The translations under genes and the position numbers were made by a program. The notes under the pieces are model-generated. The model worked only from the letters and a program-made list of their open reading frames with translations, ran no database searches and was not told where the DNA came from. DNA of 64,000 nt from Brassica napus (Eukaryota > Streptophyta > Magnoliopsida > Brassicales > Brassicaceae), in NCBI RefSeq assembly GCF_020379485.1, contig NC_063437.1, forward strand, positions 14,843,726 through 14,907,725, written 5' to 3'. Shown one piece after another: positions 22,391-34,715 of the stretch. Numbering within the stretch: the stretch's first letter is position 1; each line of letters begins with the position of its first letter.

Positions 22391-22406
22391 AGAATAACTA
22401 GCACAT

Positions 22407-23499
22407 AAATTTATGAGTAATTGGCGTAGATGCACCCAGAAATCCATGTAATTTGCCATATAACCTTGTTTTTTTTTAATATTTTTAGTGACTATAATAC
22501 CCTTATCTCTATCTCTCTCTCTTCTCCCTTTTATGTGTTCTAATCTCTTTATCTCTCGTACAAATTATTCAAATCATCTTCTAATTCAACACAAATCTTT
22601 ATTTTTTTATTCTGATTCTTTTGACACCCATAATGCTAATCTTATTTTCTCACCCCAGTTCTAATATTTCCAATTTCGAATCACAATCAACTTTTAGATA
22701 ATATATACGTTAGTAGGTACTTACCTGCTATTATTTAGATTTTAATGGATTCTTAATCGATACATGAAGTGTTAGCTGTTACAAATAGATTTGAAGCTAT
22801 TTAATAGATAACTAATTAATTGTTAATAGTTTCATTAACTGCTATATGATTTGTTAGTTGATACATTTGTTTGATACATAGATTGTTAGATGATACTGAA
22901 ATTATTAGCGGATATGTTAGTTGGTATGTAAATTGTTACCTGCTATGTAAATATTTAGCTGATAGATCTAGAGTTACTTGTTTTCGACAAAGCATAAGGG
23001 CATTTTCGTCCGCACAGTGTCAAAAAGTTACTCCTTTTTGAGTTATCCATAATTAAGGGCATTCAGCAAATTTGGACCTTAATTGGGGATATTCCACACA
23101 TTGTCTCTAAATTTATAGTAGTTACGGGGTAGGTATTATAGTAAAATAAGACAAATTTTTATATTTTTATTTTTTCAGAATTTTTTAATAACAAGCAGTT
23201 AAAAACTGAAGAAGTTTTCTCTTTAAAATATTTATATAAAAATACCAGATATATACTATAATATGTTTGTTTTTATCTTATAAAATACGTCGTTGTCATG
23301 ATAGTTACGCATAGGCCTAGTTACGCATCGTAACGTAATCAAGATTTACTGTGATTAGTGAGTGAATTACTATTTTCGTGTTAGTAATCAATTTTATTGA
23401 AAAGAATTATTATATGAAATAACACTATATTTACGTGGTACATTATGGATTGTGTCATTTTGTACCACTAATTTTTTTTAGAATTTTATACATTACTTA
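22407..23499. other. Spacer with a degenerate short tandem repeat
   Basis: From about 22740 to 22985 the text repeats a motif of roughly 20-25 bp (variants of gatacatagattgttagttg), poorly conserved between copies. No gene is seen. Confidence 0.5.
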
Positions 23500-23508
23500 T
23501 ATGTAATA

Positions 23509-24044
23509 GAGAAAAAGACTAGGATAGCACCAAACCAAGTTTTTGTTCCCAAAGTAGCACTCAAGGCTCAAAGTCACAAAAATAAGTTTCATTAAAGAGG
23601 TAAATATACACTTATACCCCTTAGGTTAATTAATCCAAACCTTAGGGTTTAGAGTTAAGGGGTGGGGTTTTGGAATTAGAGTTTAAAATTTTATAAAAAA
23701 TAAATACTAAAATAAAAAATAAAAATTTTAAAAACAGTTTCAAAAAGTATTTTTAAATTATAAAAAGAAAATTTTCAAAAAAAAAAATAAAAAAAAATTT
23801 CGAAAAAAAGATTTTCAAAAAAAAAAATTATAAAATTTCGAATCTGAAAACTCATAATCTGAAACTATAAAATTTTTTTTTTTTTATTTTATTATTTTTA
23901 TTTTTTTTTGTTTGTTTATTTAATTTTAAACCAAGGGTATTAGGGATATTTTACCCTTTAATGAATATCATTTTTGTGACTTTTTCCTTCTAGTGCTATT
24001 TTTGAGACATAAACTTCAAAAGGTGCTATTATTGACAATTGCCC
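23509..24044. mobile_element. Mutator-like MITE, 536 bp, 9-bp target duplication
   Basis: The element has long imperfect terminal inverted repeats of about 95 bp. Both ends read ATAGCACC, then AAGTTT, a TAGCACT block, AAAGTCACAAAAAT, TTCATTAAA and ATACCC towards the interior. The right end, reverse-complemented, begins GGGCAATTGTCAATAATAGC. A 9-bp direct repeat, tatgtaata, flanks it (23500-23508 and 24045-24053), as expected of Mutator-type transposition. It has no coding capacity. The interior contains a ttagggtttagagttaagg phrase also seen in degenerate form at 15830-16095. Confidence 0.85.
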
Positions 24045-24053
24045 TATGTAATA

Positions 24054-26627
24054 TTGGTAAATCAATTTCTAATTAATTAATTCAAAAGTTTCCATAATTC
24101 ATTATATGTTTGCATTTTTAATTTAATAATAAACATATATTTTTTCTAACAAAATCTTATAAAATGTTTCACCACTATTTTATAAATTATTATTATATTA
24201 TTATTATTTTAAAAGAAAAAGGAAAATATGCTAATATTATTGTATATTACATATAGATAAAAGATATATTATCAAGCTAAATGATAAATATAATTACATA
24301 AACTAATACGCGAACTATTTTCCTAGATTATAAAATCAAACTAAGTATATTCATATTAAAATTATATATACATGCTCATAAATAAAATATTTCCTTCAAT
24401 TAAACTAAAACAATTTTTATAAAAAATAAGTAACGTCTGATATATAATTTTCATATTAACTATAAATACAAAAGTAATAAAATAATTTACATCAAAACTT
24501 AAACTTTTAACCAAAAATATTTAAAATTTTCTATAAAAAATAGATAACACATAACCATATATATATATAAATAAATTTTTTAACACATATTAAAGTTATA
24601 AATTTTAGACAGCTATTTTTGTGGCCGCAATTTAGGTTAAACAAATTATTTTAATTTACTTTACAAAAATAATTTGAACGGTCAATAAAAATAATAATTA
24701 CATTATTGAATAGGTTAAGTCACTACTATATGTTAACTGTTTTATTAAATTCTAACAACTGAGTATTACAATAAGTTATAAAAATCCGAAAATGAGTATA
24801 TTATGTTTTTAAAATCCATCAATTATTATAGTTCAAACAAGCTAGATGTGTTTATTATAAAACAAAAAAAAAACTAAAACTAAAACCCAAATCAGTCTAC
24901 AGATACTTTTGTATTATCAAATTAATTATTTTTTTAAATGTTTCCGCTATTTGAAAGTGTAGATAGAATCAAATAATTAATATTTAATATAGAATATTAC
25001 AAAAAGAGCCAAAAAATACATATATAAAACACATTAGCCATCGATGTCTGTCATTATATGTGTTTTCATTCAATCAAACCCAAAGACTACCAACTCTAAT
25101 GTTTCATCGACATTGAAGATATCTCCCTCCACAAAGGACAGATTATCTTTTTGTTTTGTTTTGTTTGGTCTGAGACATGAAAATAAAAGATAACTAAAGA
25201 ATGATTAAAAGACGGATTATAATTTCATGATTAGGATAAGGATAAGGTAGGCCTTATCGTAATTATAAATGACGTTGGACTACAGACCGAACCAAAAGTA
25301 ATATTTTAAGGTTAGACGGAATTGCACTAATTCAGATTTCATTAATATGATCTACAAGAAATCTTATTTCGAAACAATCATCCACCTGTATTACAGAATA
25401 ACTAATGACTAAGACAAGAAAACAACCTTCGTTGATCAGTTAAATGAACATTCACCTTGATCTATAAAATTTAATTAAATAATGTATATACACATTAGTT
25501 GTCTTTTAAATTATTTAAACAATAAACAATATATACATTGATCATTTACTTCACAATCCACAACTTTTTCAAACGATTAATCTGACGGCCGGCTTAATCT
25601 ATGGTTCAAGATTAAACTGGATAACAGGCAATACCGCAAAACATTAAACAGTCAAATACATATGACACATCCTTAGATTGCTGTGACAAGAGCCTTTTTC
25701 TCTACTTCGCATATATGACTAAGGACGACCGAGTCAAAGAAAAATCGAACCTCATGTCATAAGGTTAAGACAAACTATTGTTGTTTATGGATTTTAACTA
25801 TGTATCACTTTGGTCAATGATTTGGACTTCACTGATTTTGTATTAATAATCATGAGACGGCAATTTCAGAAAGAGAAGTATCGTATATCTAAAGTATTAA
25901 GGATCAATGATTGATTTATGAATTTCACTGATTAAGGATACATAATATATTTCCACTAACTCCCTTTGTAATACCCTAGTTCATTGCCGTGTATGTAACA
26001 CATTGGTGCCGACTTGGATGAACCTCAACATCAAGGGTTTAAAGACAATACATGAACCAGTTAGACAATGGAACATGACACTCTGTGGGCTAAATGGAAA
26101 GTTTATTGACTTTATCCATGAAGTATTTGACAAAGAGAAGGCTATGGCCTTGATGCGTGTTAGTCAGTCAAGAATGTTTACATTACGTTCCTGTATTCGA
26201 GGACAAGATCCCTCATTTCTTGTAACAGTTTTGTGTATATAAACTCATGTAAATCTGTAAATTAACATATGTCTACTGATAACACCAACATCACTAATGA
26301 GTAGCGATCATACTCCAATCAGGTTGCTCAAGCTGAAAGCGCTGCAGGGCCGTGAGATTTTGGGAGTATTTTAATAAAGATTTCAATGAGATCTTCCCAC
26401 CGAATTTTTTTTGGAGATTTTTAGACAAGTACATAGCCGAATCTAAGTGATTTATTTTACTCTTGTATTCGGTTGACAGACTCCCCATACATTAACCATA
26501 ACATGTCATGATGCAGAAGTTTATTCATTATTTTGATAAAAGGGTAATAATCGCCCAAACATTGATAGCAATAGCAATCGTTGGTTCATAGTATATATAA
26601 CAAAACAACTCAATGTTACATATTTAT
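24054..26627. other. Long AT-rich spacer
   Basis: No recognisable gene to about 25.9 kb. Around 25980-26490 base composition becomes more balanced and short frames appear (+ 26003-26242, - 26488-26294), but neither matches a family I know. They could be fragments of a lost gene or chance. Confidence 0.4.
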
Positions 26628-29022
26628 CTACTCCATGGCTTTGCCTTTGCGTCGGTTGTTGCTGCTCCCACAGCTCGTCTCCAGTACATAGCAGACAATA
26701 GAGTCAACGTCATCCCCGAAAATGCTATAAGCTTCCATGGCCTGCGTATAGCTAAATCCCATCGACAAAACCATCTCTACACTGCTGCTCACCACCGTCT
26801 TCTCTTTTACTGCCTCCTTTTGTTTCCAGTCAGTTCCTGCTTTCAAGAAATTTCATTTTCGTCTCAATATGCTTGTTCTTCTCAAGTGTGAGAGAGGATT
26901 CAAAAGAAATAATATACTCACTAGCTCCAGAAGAGGACGTCTCAGCATTAGAGGTGGGACCAATACGTGGCTTGGACCATTCCATAAGATACTCAGCACG
27001 AGAAGCTTCCATTACCGACCGTTCAATTTCCTTTTCCGTAAGCTCAAGATCAGAGTAATATCTCCCTTCTGCTAACAGCGCCTGTAACATAGTCAAATAC
27101 CGTATAAGTAAGCCAATACACTCAAGACAGATCAGTGACTTGTATCATATAATATGGGTTACTTGCATTATCAATCTGATGTTCTTGCTGAGCCTTAATA
27201 GCAGCTTTCACCTGCTCTCTGTCCACGTGTCTCTGGATTCAAAACAGGAAATCTGATGAGGAAAAAACAAATAGATGCTACTTTTCTAGTTTGAATTACC
27301 AAACTAAACTTACCCCACTGAGGCTACCAAATCCGAGACCTGCACCAACTGTCAACCGATGTGGATCCACCAAAGAATTGTAATGGTTCCCATGGTGGTA
27401 ACTCAGCCTTATGGGAGGTGTATCCGTGTTGTAGCTCCCTTGAAATATGTTGATCGGCTCTATAGGAAACAAAACATTTCAATTTCATAAATGTCTAGGT
27501 ACACTAAAGAACATGAACAACTTTTTGTTTTAAAATGTTACTTTAAGTTGCACCTGTGCTATAGGAGTAAATGTGGATAGGCCTATTATACATTTCTGCT
27601 AAAGCTTGGATCTCCACGTTGTTTCCATAGACCTATATTACCATTATGTAAAAAGAGGTAAAAACAAGAGAAATTTAACAAAGCCAAGACATGAATAAGA
27701 GAAAGGCACCTTATTTCTTCTTTTCCTCTTCAAGTAAGAGGTAAAGCCTTCAGTTATGAACTGAGAAAAGTGATCCCTCTCGTGTTCCTAAACCATCCAT
27801 CGTGAGTAAGTTCTGCCACTTGTTACCATTATAACTAAAAACACTACTTCTGTGCTCCCTCAAGACAAAAGTACATCGTAGTTTTAAAAGTAGCATAACA
27901 CAGTAAGTAGTCTATCTATAAGTATCAAACTTGCTTCATATATTGTTGGTTCAAGATATCTTTCCCAACATACTGTTCTCAAAAGCAAATCAGATTGTCA
28001 AATCTAATGCAGTGTGCTGGTTATAAATCACACATTTATCCATATGCAATGTTGTTACTCGGAGTAACTTAACTCTCTTACTTAAAGTTTCATTCAAGTT
28101 TATTTATAACCTAATGCTTTATTTTACTTAAAAGCTTTCCTTTCTTGATAAGAGGAAGGAAATGCCAGAAACTAAGAATGCAGTACATTCAAATAAACAA
28201 GGTGAATAGCCTATATGTACGGTAGTAAGGTTCATTTTTTGCTCATCTAATGAAAGCTAAAGTCAAAACCACCTAGCTTGATAGAAAAATTACCATGTAG
28301 TCCATGCACAGTTGCCTAGTCATGTCGTGTGACTCTGAGTCTCCATATACTTGATCTGCCACAGCCCTGAAGAGACAGTTTCCATCTTCCACCATACGCC
28401 TGATCTCGAAGCCTTTCGATTGTCTAATCTCGGTTTCAAACTGAAGCTCTCTTTCCGAGCCAGAGCTAGAGCCAGCATGAGAGGGTACAAAGCACGGCAT
28501 ATGCTCATCGGAACTGTTATAGCCTTCGTTCTCACTCTGTGACCTTGGAGAAGAAGGGTGTGATCCACTTGGCAAACTCCTAGTGGAAACAAGAGAGCGA
28601 GGTCCAGCTCCTCTTTGTGCTGCTCCAATTCGTAAAGCACCGAAACTTCCCAAGACCGGTCTCCTATTATCATTCGAAGAAGGCTTCGGTGGAGGAACAG
28701 GTAAGGGCAGCGAATCAGGGGAATCACAATCTCTACCTTCACTTTCAACAACAACATTTTCTGAAACAATCAAACCTTCATCATCCTCTCTATCCACAGG
28801 CTCATCACTGGGGGGAAGTGATACATCCTTAGCCTCAGAACACTCCGCTTGTTCAACAACATTAACCTCTTCTTGCTTTCCATCCGTAGTAGTTTCTTCA
28901 TCAATAGTCGCTGGTGGAACCTGAGCATTATTACTGCTTGCCTGTGGTGGCTCAGTTCCTGAGGAAGAAGTAGAGCGGGTTGCGTTGGAAGAACTTCCTC
29001 GTTGAATCAAAATACGAGCCAT
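26628..29022 (-). CDS. OTLD1: OTU-type deubiquitinase with UBA domain
   Basis: Seven coding exons on the minus strand (29022-28294, 27787-27710, 27632-27554, 27459-27314, 27232-27167, 27081-26922, 26836-26628) total 1,467 nt and give 488 residues. The N-terminal 200 residues are low-complexity. The OTU domain has catalytic D213 and C216 in EDGNCLFRA and His321 in GNHYNS. A UBA domain occupies about 435-475 (MVLSMGFSYTQAMEAY). In Arabidopsis OTLD1 (At2g27350) is a histone-deubiquitinating repressor that works with a KDM1-type demethylase. Intron 5 needs a GC donor to keep frame. The start is the second Met of the open frame (MARILIQRG), which matches the family. A likely 5'-UTR intron donor lies near 29446. 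Confidence 0.93.
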
Positions 29023-29037
29023 TTTTTCAAAATACAA

Positions 29038-29862
29038 AGAAGGAAAAGATTAGAGGTGATGATGAAGATCCCAAGGTTTGTCCCTGGCTCTTGCTTTAGG
29101 GGCAACGATGACAATCCCTTGAGAGTGGGATTCCTTCCAGCCTTGGCACCAAAACCTTATCTGCATTCCCCTAGCATTCATCAATATTCCCCAACTTTAG
29201 ACAATCCCAACAACACTTTCATCACTAGCTCAAAGATAACACCTTTACAACAAGCTCAAAACACTTAAACAAGATCCAATCTGGTTGTAAAGTAATCAAC
29301 TTTCTCAATACCAAAACTGACACAAGTTCCAGTAGTTAATCAACTTTTATATAGAAATCAATCAAAGGGAACGGGCGAAATCAAAACGATGATAAAAGGG
29401 GGTAAATCGAAACCCTAGAGTTGACTTGTCAGAGGAGGAAGCTCACCGGAGATTTCAGAAGCTGAGAGTACAGATTCGAGATCCGACGGAAGAGAGTAGT
29501 ACCAAGGATTCGAACGAATTGGAGCGAATCGGAGATTAGGGTTTCGCGAGGAAGAAGAAAGATAGATGATGATGATAAGGAAAAAATTGGTTAATTTTTG
29601 GGAAAGAGAAAAGGTTTTTTTTTGTCAACCGGAGTGTTCGGGTCTGGGGGAGAGACGACCGGATTGGTGAGGTGGACACGTGTCTACATCTTTTCGTCCG
29701 AGAGATATATCTCGCAAGCAAAGGTAGCTTTGCCACTTGTCCAATCCGACATTGGTTCGACAAACTTGGTTTAACTGTTTAGACGAACTTGTTAGGGTTA
29801 GACTTGTCGTCTGGACAGTGTTGGTTAGATTGGAACCAGATCCAAAGTCGGATTCCGACATA
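29038..29862. other. 5' UTR and upstream region of OTLD1
   Basis: Contains the presumed 5' leader (about 29447-29560, with CCG|GTGAGC as a possible leader-intron donor). From about 29600 on it is spacer. Short frames in 29536-29925 have no recognised homology. Confidence 0.45.
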
Positions 29863-30108
29863 CTCCCTCTGTTTTTAAAAGATGCATATTCTAGATTTTT
29901 CACATATATTAAGAAAACTCATTAAATATGCATTGTTTTTTGTGAATAACAATTTTCCATAACTTTTTGCCAATAAAAATTCAATAAACACTATTAATTT
30001 TTTTGAAACTTACAATTTTTCATAAAATCATACATTGAAAAAGTAAAAAATATATCTTTTTGAAACAATTTTTTTTCCAGAACATACATCTTTTAGGAAC
30101 GGAGGGAG
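29863..30108. mobile_element. Stowaway (Tc1/mariner-type) MITE, 246 bp
   Basis: Terminal inverted repeats CTCCCTCTGTTTTTAAAAGATG and, at the right end, CATCTTTTAGGAACGGAGGGAG, with TA target duplications at 29861-29862 and 30109-30110. The AT-rich interior has no coding capacity. This is the classic Stowaway consensus. Confidence 0.93.
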
Positions 30109-30208
30109 TACTGCTTAAGCTTGTAAACACAACACTGAACACAAAACGGTTGGACTTATAATCCGGTTTTCCTATTAAGAAATTGGTTTTCTTCAGATCT
30201 TAATTGCT

Positions 30209-30470
30209 ACTCCTTTTATTTTATACTAAGTGTCACTTAGATACATTTCACGCAAATTAAAAAGCTAACAAAATATATTAATCTATTTTTATTTATTATA
30301 CAATTATTTAAAGAAAAATTATTTAACTAAACATCTATTGGTCACTTAAAAAAGTAAAAAAAAATGATTTAATATGAAAACTTTCATTGTAAATGTAGAA
30401 TAACACTTATTTTAAAACAAAATAAAAAAAATAAAATGACATTCTTTATGAAACTGCTACATTAGCAGTA
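30209..30470. mobile_element. Degenerate Stowaway-like MITE remnant
   Basis: The left end ctactccttttattttatactaagtgtcactta resembles the CTCC-TCCGTTT...AAGTGTCACTT form of Stowaway ends. A partial inverted partner (acacttattttaaaac) lies near 30404-30419. The right terminus is not intact. Confidence 0.5.
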
Positions 30471-30614
30471 TAAAACAAATTTAAAAAAGTTAATTATCCT
30501 AACATTTAGGGAATTTTTTTCTTTAAAAACATGATTGACTAATAAAACAGATTTCCAAAAACAAAAAAAAAAACCATTATAAAAACTAAAAACAATCATC
30601 ACCGTAACCATCAT

Positions 30615-32082
30615 TTTTTTTTTTTTTTAAATATATACTATTATTATTAATCAGCCGGTCAAACCAGAATTCAGTTTCGGTACAAGCTTGATTCATATTT
30701 CTAAATCAACCATTACAAGAATAGCTTCGCTCGCCCACTTAACCGACGCCATCCGCTAATCTGTTTCGGAGATCTTCGAAAATACAATCCCTGTTCTCAA
30801 CCATTGATGTTGACCGCAAGAAGGTGGGGTTTACCTCGTTGCCTCGGATGCCGGACTTCTCGTGACATCGCCGGAGTAGCTAGATCATGTTAATCTCCTC
30901 AAACTCGTACTTCAACTGATCATTTAAGCTCTTGACTCGAATGGATGAAAGTAAGAGATAGCAAACCATAACAGACGCCACCGGAACTTACTACACCATG
31001 GACTGGGGAGGAATGAGCACACCATGAACCGCGAACAGTGTAGGCAGCGCAGAACCTCCGGACAAAGCGGGCTGAGATGAAGGCAATCCAAACACCGCGC
31101 TTCAGTACCTGCAATAAGAAAGAGAAAAGCCTGCAAAGATCACCAAGGAGCAATCTGAGCACTGGGATGGCTATATGCTCTAATCAAGTCACCCCGTCGA
31201 ACTAGGAACAATCTGACTCAACGGAAGGTTCCAACCGACGCCTTGACCCGAAACTAGAGAACCTAGCTCGGTCTTCTTGCGCTTCAGAGCTACGCCTCGC
31301 TGGTGAAACGAAGAAATAGCCGTTGAGGCGGCACCAAAGGCTCACAACCATTTGCGAAACGGAAAGAGCAACAACACAGGTTTGAAAGTGAAGCGGACAA
31401 GCAAGCAGAGAGAGTCATCGGAGGCGCATCTGACTCTGCCATAGACGACAGATGAAGGTGAGCCTCTTAAAACACACACGCAAACCCACAAGGAGACCCT
31501 GGCCACACGACCAGCAAGCATCCCTGTGTACGCGCCGACGATGGACCACCGTCGCCTCCCCTGTGCAGAAGCACAACCCGGACCCAGGACGAGACACCAA
31601 GCCCTGACTCCACGAAAGCTAGGTACTCCACTCCACAACGAGAACCTCGCCAAATACCATACAAAATGAAGAACAGGAGGAGAGAGCTCGACACAAACCA
31701 ACACGCGCCTTCACCTCCACGGAAACGGACAGATCTGCAAGACGAGATCCACCACCGTCGTACCCTAAAACGCCGACTCCACTCCTCGAAAGACCTCGCC
31801 GCCTCGTTGTAGTTCCAGACGTTCACCACCTACCACCAGATCTAGATCCCCTCGAGGTAGATCTAGGGTTCCGGCGAGTGACGTTCCCCCAGAAGCTCAA
31901 ACATATCGACGACAAAGATGGATCCAAGGAAGAGAAGCAAAAGGAAGACAGAGTTGAGGGAAGAAGGGACCGCCAGCGCGGCGTTTAACGTCACCGGCCG
32001 GAGGCAATCAACGATTTTTTTTTTTTGGGCTACGGAGGAGATAGGGTAGAGAGAGAATAAAAGAGAGCGTGTGTGTTTTTGT
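30615..32082 (-). mobile_element. Non-LTR retroposon (about 1.47 kb) with 16-bp target duplication
   Basis: tcaccgtaaccatcat occurs at 30599-30614 and 32083-32098. On the minus strand the insert begins with a C/T-rich leader (from 32082) and ends in a poly(A) tail (T run from 30615 in + sense). It is far more GC-rich than its surroundings. Minus-strand open frames (for example 31829-31467 and 31162-30920) show no reverse transcriptase or known domain, so it is non-autonomous or 3'-incomplete. It is structurally like the retroposon at 21637-22390 but not clearly the same sequence. Confidence 0.85.
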
Positions 32083-32329
32083 TCACCGTAACCATCATGA
32101 TGACTATATATATGTTACATAATATTTTCCAACATGCTCAGGTAAATAAATGATCTCTTTCAAACGACAATTAATTATGCTGAGGGAAAACACAAAAACA
32201 AACTATGTGTAAGATGAGACTGATTTACAACATGATCCACAGTACATTCGAGTTACACCACACAATAAAAGACAAATCATAATCTGACCCTTTTAAAATT
32301 TTCACACAAATGAATTTCATTACAAGCTT

Positions 32330-33522
32330 TCAAGTCGATCTCTTGAGAGCAAATGCAGAGAGGACGACGAGGAACATCAAAAGAGCCGCTGCAATAAAGG
32401 AAGCCACCACGGCGCCGCTCGTTCCTTGGCAAAAGTCACCAAACTGCTGGCAAACCGGAAGCCAATTCGAGCTTGAATTCCCGTTGTGCGCCAAATAAAC
32501 TATTGCTGCAGAAGCCGATGCTGCCATCATTGTGAGGCCCATCATGGCCTGGTCCGCAAAAGATTTATACGAATTAATACAGGGATGTCTCGTGTTTATG
32601 TAATCAACATACATTCATCGTATTGATCTTAAAACCTTTGTATATATACAACCATATTCTATACATTAACGAGCTACCTGTATCAACCTAACCTTATCAC
32701 CCGAGGTTCAGTGATTAAAGAACTTATTGTTTTCGGCGCTGGTTTTACGTTTACATTTTTATAATGCTTTTTCTAAATGAAACTACAGTTTGTTAATGGG
32801 GAACTCTTTCGTAGTAAGTGGGCGTTTGCGATTTTTTTTTTGAGATATTATTTCGCTGGATATATAAAACCCCCAACAAAAAGAAAATGTTACGTTTTAG
32901 ATAGTAATCTTGCGTATAAAATATTACCGTGTCACATAAGATGAGGAAGAGCCTAGGCGGCACGGCGAGAGGCCGGATGATACAGACAATGGAGAAAGGC
33001 AATGAGAGGGTTAGGTAACCGCCCACGATTGAGTTTACTATAACGAAAGATCTGTTAAAAAAACACATATATTAAATTCAGAGCTACAAAATTATAGTAA
33101 CTTACTAAGCACCAAACTCAGAGCCACACAATGATTTCGATAAGTTATTTATTAAATTCTTGGTATAATCTAAGTAAAACTGAACAGATTATAACTTACG
33201 ACAACGTTGGTAAATCGGTGTAGTCAGCACTGAACTGCAAGAACTGAGTGAAGAAAGGAAGAGTCTCTTCGGTGGTTGCCATCTTTGCTGCAGCGGCCAT
33301 GGCCGTAATGGCTGCAATGAGTCTAAGTACAAAATCAAAGATTGCTACACCTCTTTTCCAGCCGGCCATATTCACCTTTTCTTGCTTATGTTTTTCCATG
33401 ATTCGACTGTAGTTCATAGGAGGAGCAAACACATGAGCTTTGCCTTTTCCTTTGTCTAGCTTTGGCTTTTGAACAATGGGTTCTTCTTCTTCTCTTCTGC
33501 TACCGGCCTTTTCTATATCCAT
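32330..33522 (-). CDS. CASP3: Casparian strip membrane domain protein
   Basis: Three exons (33522-33200, 33051-32928, 32548-32330) give 221 residues, the length I recall for Arabidopsis CASP3 (At2g27370). CASPs assemble in the endodermal plasma membrane and guide local lignin deposition that forms the Casparian strip. The cytosolic N-terminus (about 1-75) is rich in charged residues ([18 protein letters not shown]). Four hydrophobic segments follow: [20 protein letters not shown], the [19 protein letters not shown] region, [20 protein letters not shown], and [19 protein letters not shown] at the C-terminus. The extracellular loop retains C/W residues ([13 protein letters not shown]). Position between OTLD1 and EPR1 matches the Arabidopsis order. 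Confidence 0.94.
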
Positions 33523-34690
33523 GGGAAATAATTAAGAAGAGGAGAAATTATAGGATTATTCCTTTCCGAATCTTCAAAGGAGGAGCTAGATATTTTGATG
33601 ATGAATCATAAGTCTTGCTTGTAATTATATATATATATGATTGACTTGGTGAAGTTGCTGAATTGGTTTGGGTATGTGTATTCTTCCTTTTAGGTTTGAT
33701 GGGACTTTCTTCATAATCTTACATTCAAGATCGTCGCTTGATAAAATATTGAAGACGACTTGCTCCATTTCCATATAAACTCGGATTGTATATTATTGGG
33801 ATTGTTGGTTATTGAACCTAATAAAAGTGTTTCTATGTCAACGCTCATATACCTTTAAGTTATAACCAAATATGCATTATACACACATAGACGTTCTTTT
33901 AAAGAATAATTACTTTTGGACCAGTGAGTCGCTCTGAATGAAGGCGTTACACATTTTTTTTATAGGATTAGGTCAGGTTGAATTATTTGCTAACTTTGCT
34001 TTAGGTTGCACCTAGTAGGTGATGTAGAATATTGTTAATTCACCTTATCAATTTGTATTTTTTTTTTTTGTGAACTATGCGTGATATGCTGGTTCAATAT
34101 TGTCTTACATCATTACAAAAAATATAGTCAATTTCGACAGAATTCTCGAGGGAACTAAATTTGTCGGGAATTTCCGACAAAAACTGAAAGGCAACTAATA
34201 TTTTTAAGTTTAATCTGATTTTGCGTAGAGGAAGAAGAATGCTGAAGTGAGCCTACTTTGTTTAAATGGAAAGTCAACTTTATCTAAAAGGCCAGGAGGA
34301 TAATTTGATATATTTCTTATTGTTGTTAGCTAAAGTTTAAATTTCAGAGATTAGTCCATCGATCAAATATGCGGTTTCAGAGTTTTTGTCAGGATATTAT
34401 CTGGAATGTAGTTAGTGGAACAAGCTAAGAATCGCGTAAGGTAAATGGTCTTATGGCTTGTCTATTCAATAACAACATTCATAGTTTTATGACTGGTCAA
34501 TCATATGCCGTCGTTCTCACTCCTCAAAGTTTCCTCACATCATGGCTAGCTTTATATTTTCCAGATCAAATAGTCCATGGTCGGTGTAATTATAAACGCT
34601 TTATATCTTTTTTTTTCCTTCTGCTCACGTTGTGATTTTATTTATTTTTTCCACCAGAAAGACACCACAAATCAAAGGAACTTTTGTTAA
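33523..34690. other. Upstream region of CASP3 and spacer
   Basis: Presumed CASP3 promoter (a TATATATATATGA tract lies near 33628-33640). A short open frame at 34453-34635 is not recognised. Nothing else supportable. Confidence 0.4.
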
Positions 34691-34714
34691 ATATATATAT
34701 ATATATATATATAT
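34691..34714. repeat. (AT)n microsatellite
   Basis: A 24-bp AT dinucleotide run directly abutting the Helitron 3' end at 34716. Confidence 0.95.
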
Positions 34715-34715
34715 A

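Noticed and set aside
26003..26488. Two short frames (+ 26003-26242, - 26488-26294) as genes
   Set aside because: Protein-like composition but no recognised motif, intron signals or partner exons; left as unexplained spacer.
27162..27163. GT donor three bases downstream of the GC donor in OTLD1 intron 5
   Set aside because: It would shift the frame into exon 6 and destroy the conserved IDNALLAEG reading.
30920..31829. Minus-strand frames inside the 30.6-32.1 kb retroposon as host genes
   Set aside because: They lie wholly within a flanked insertion and show no domain.
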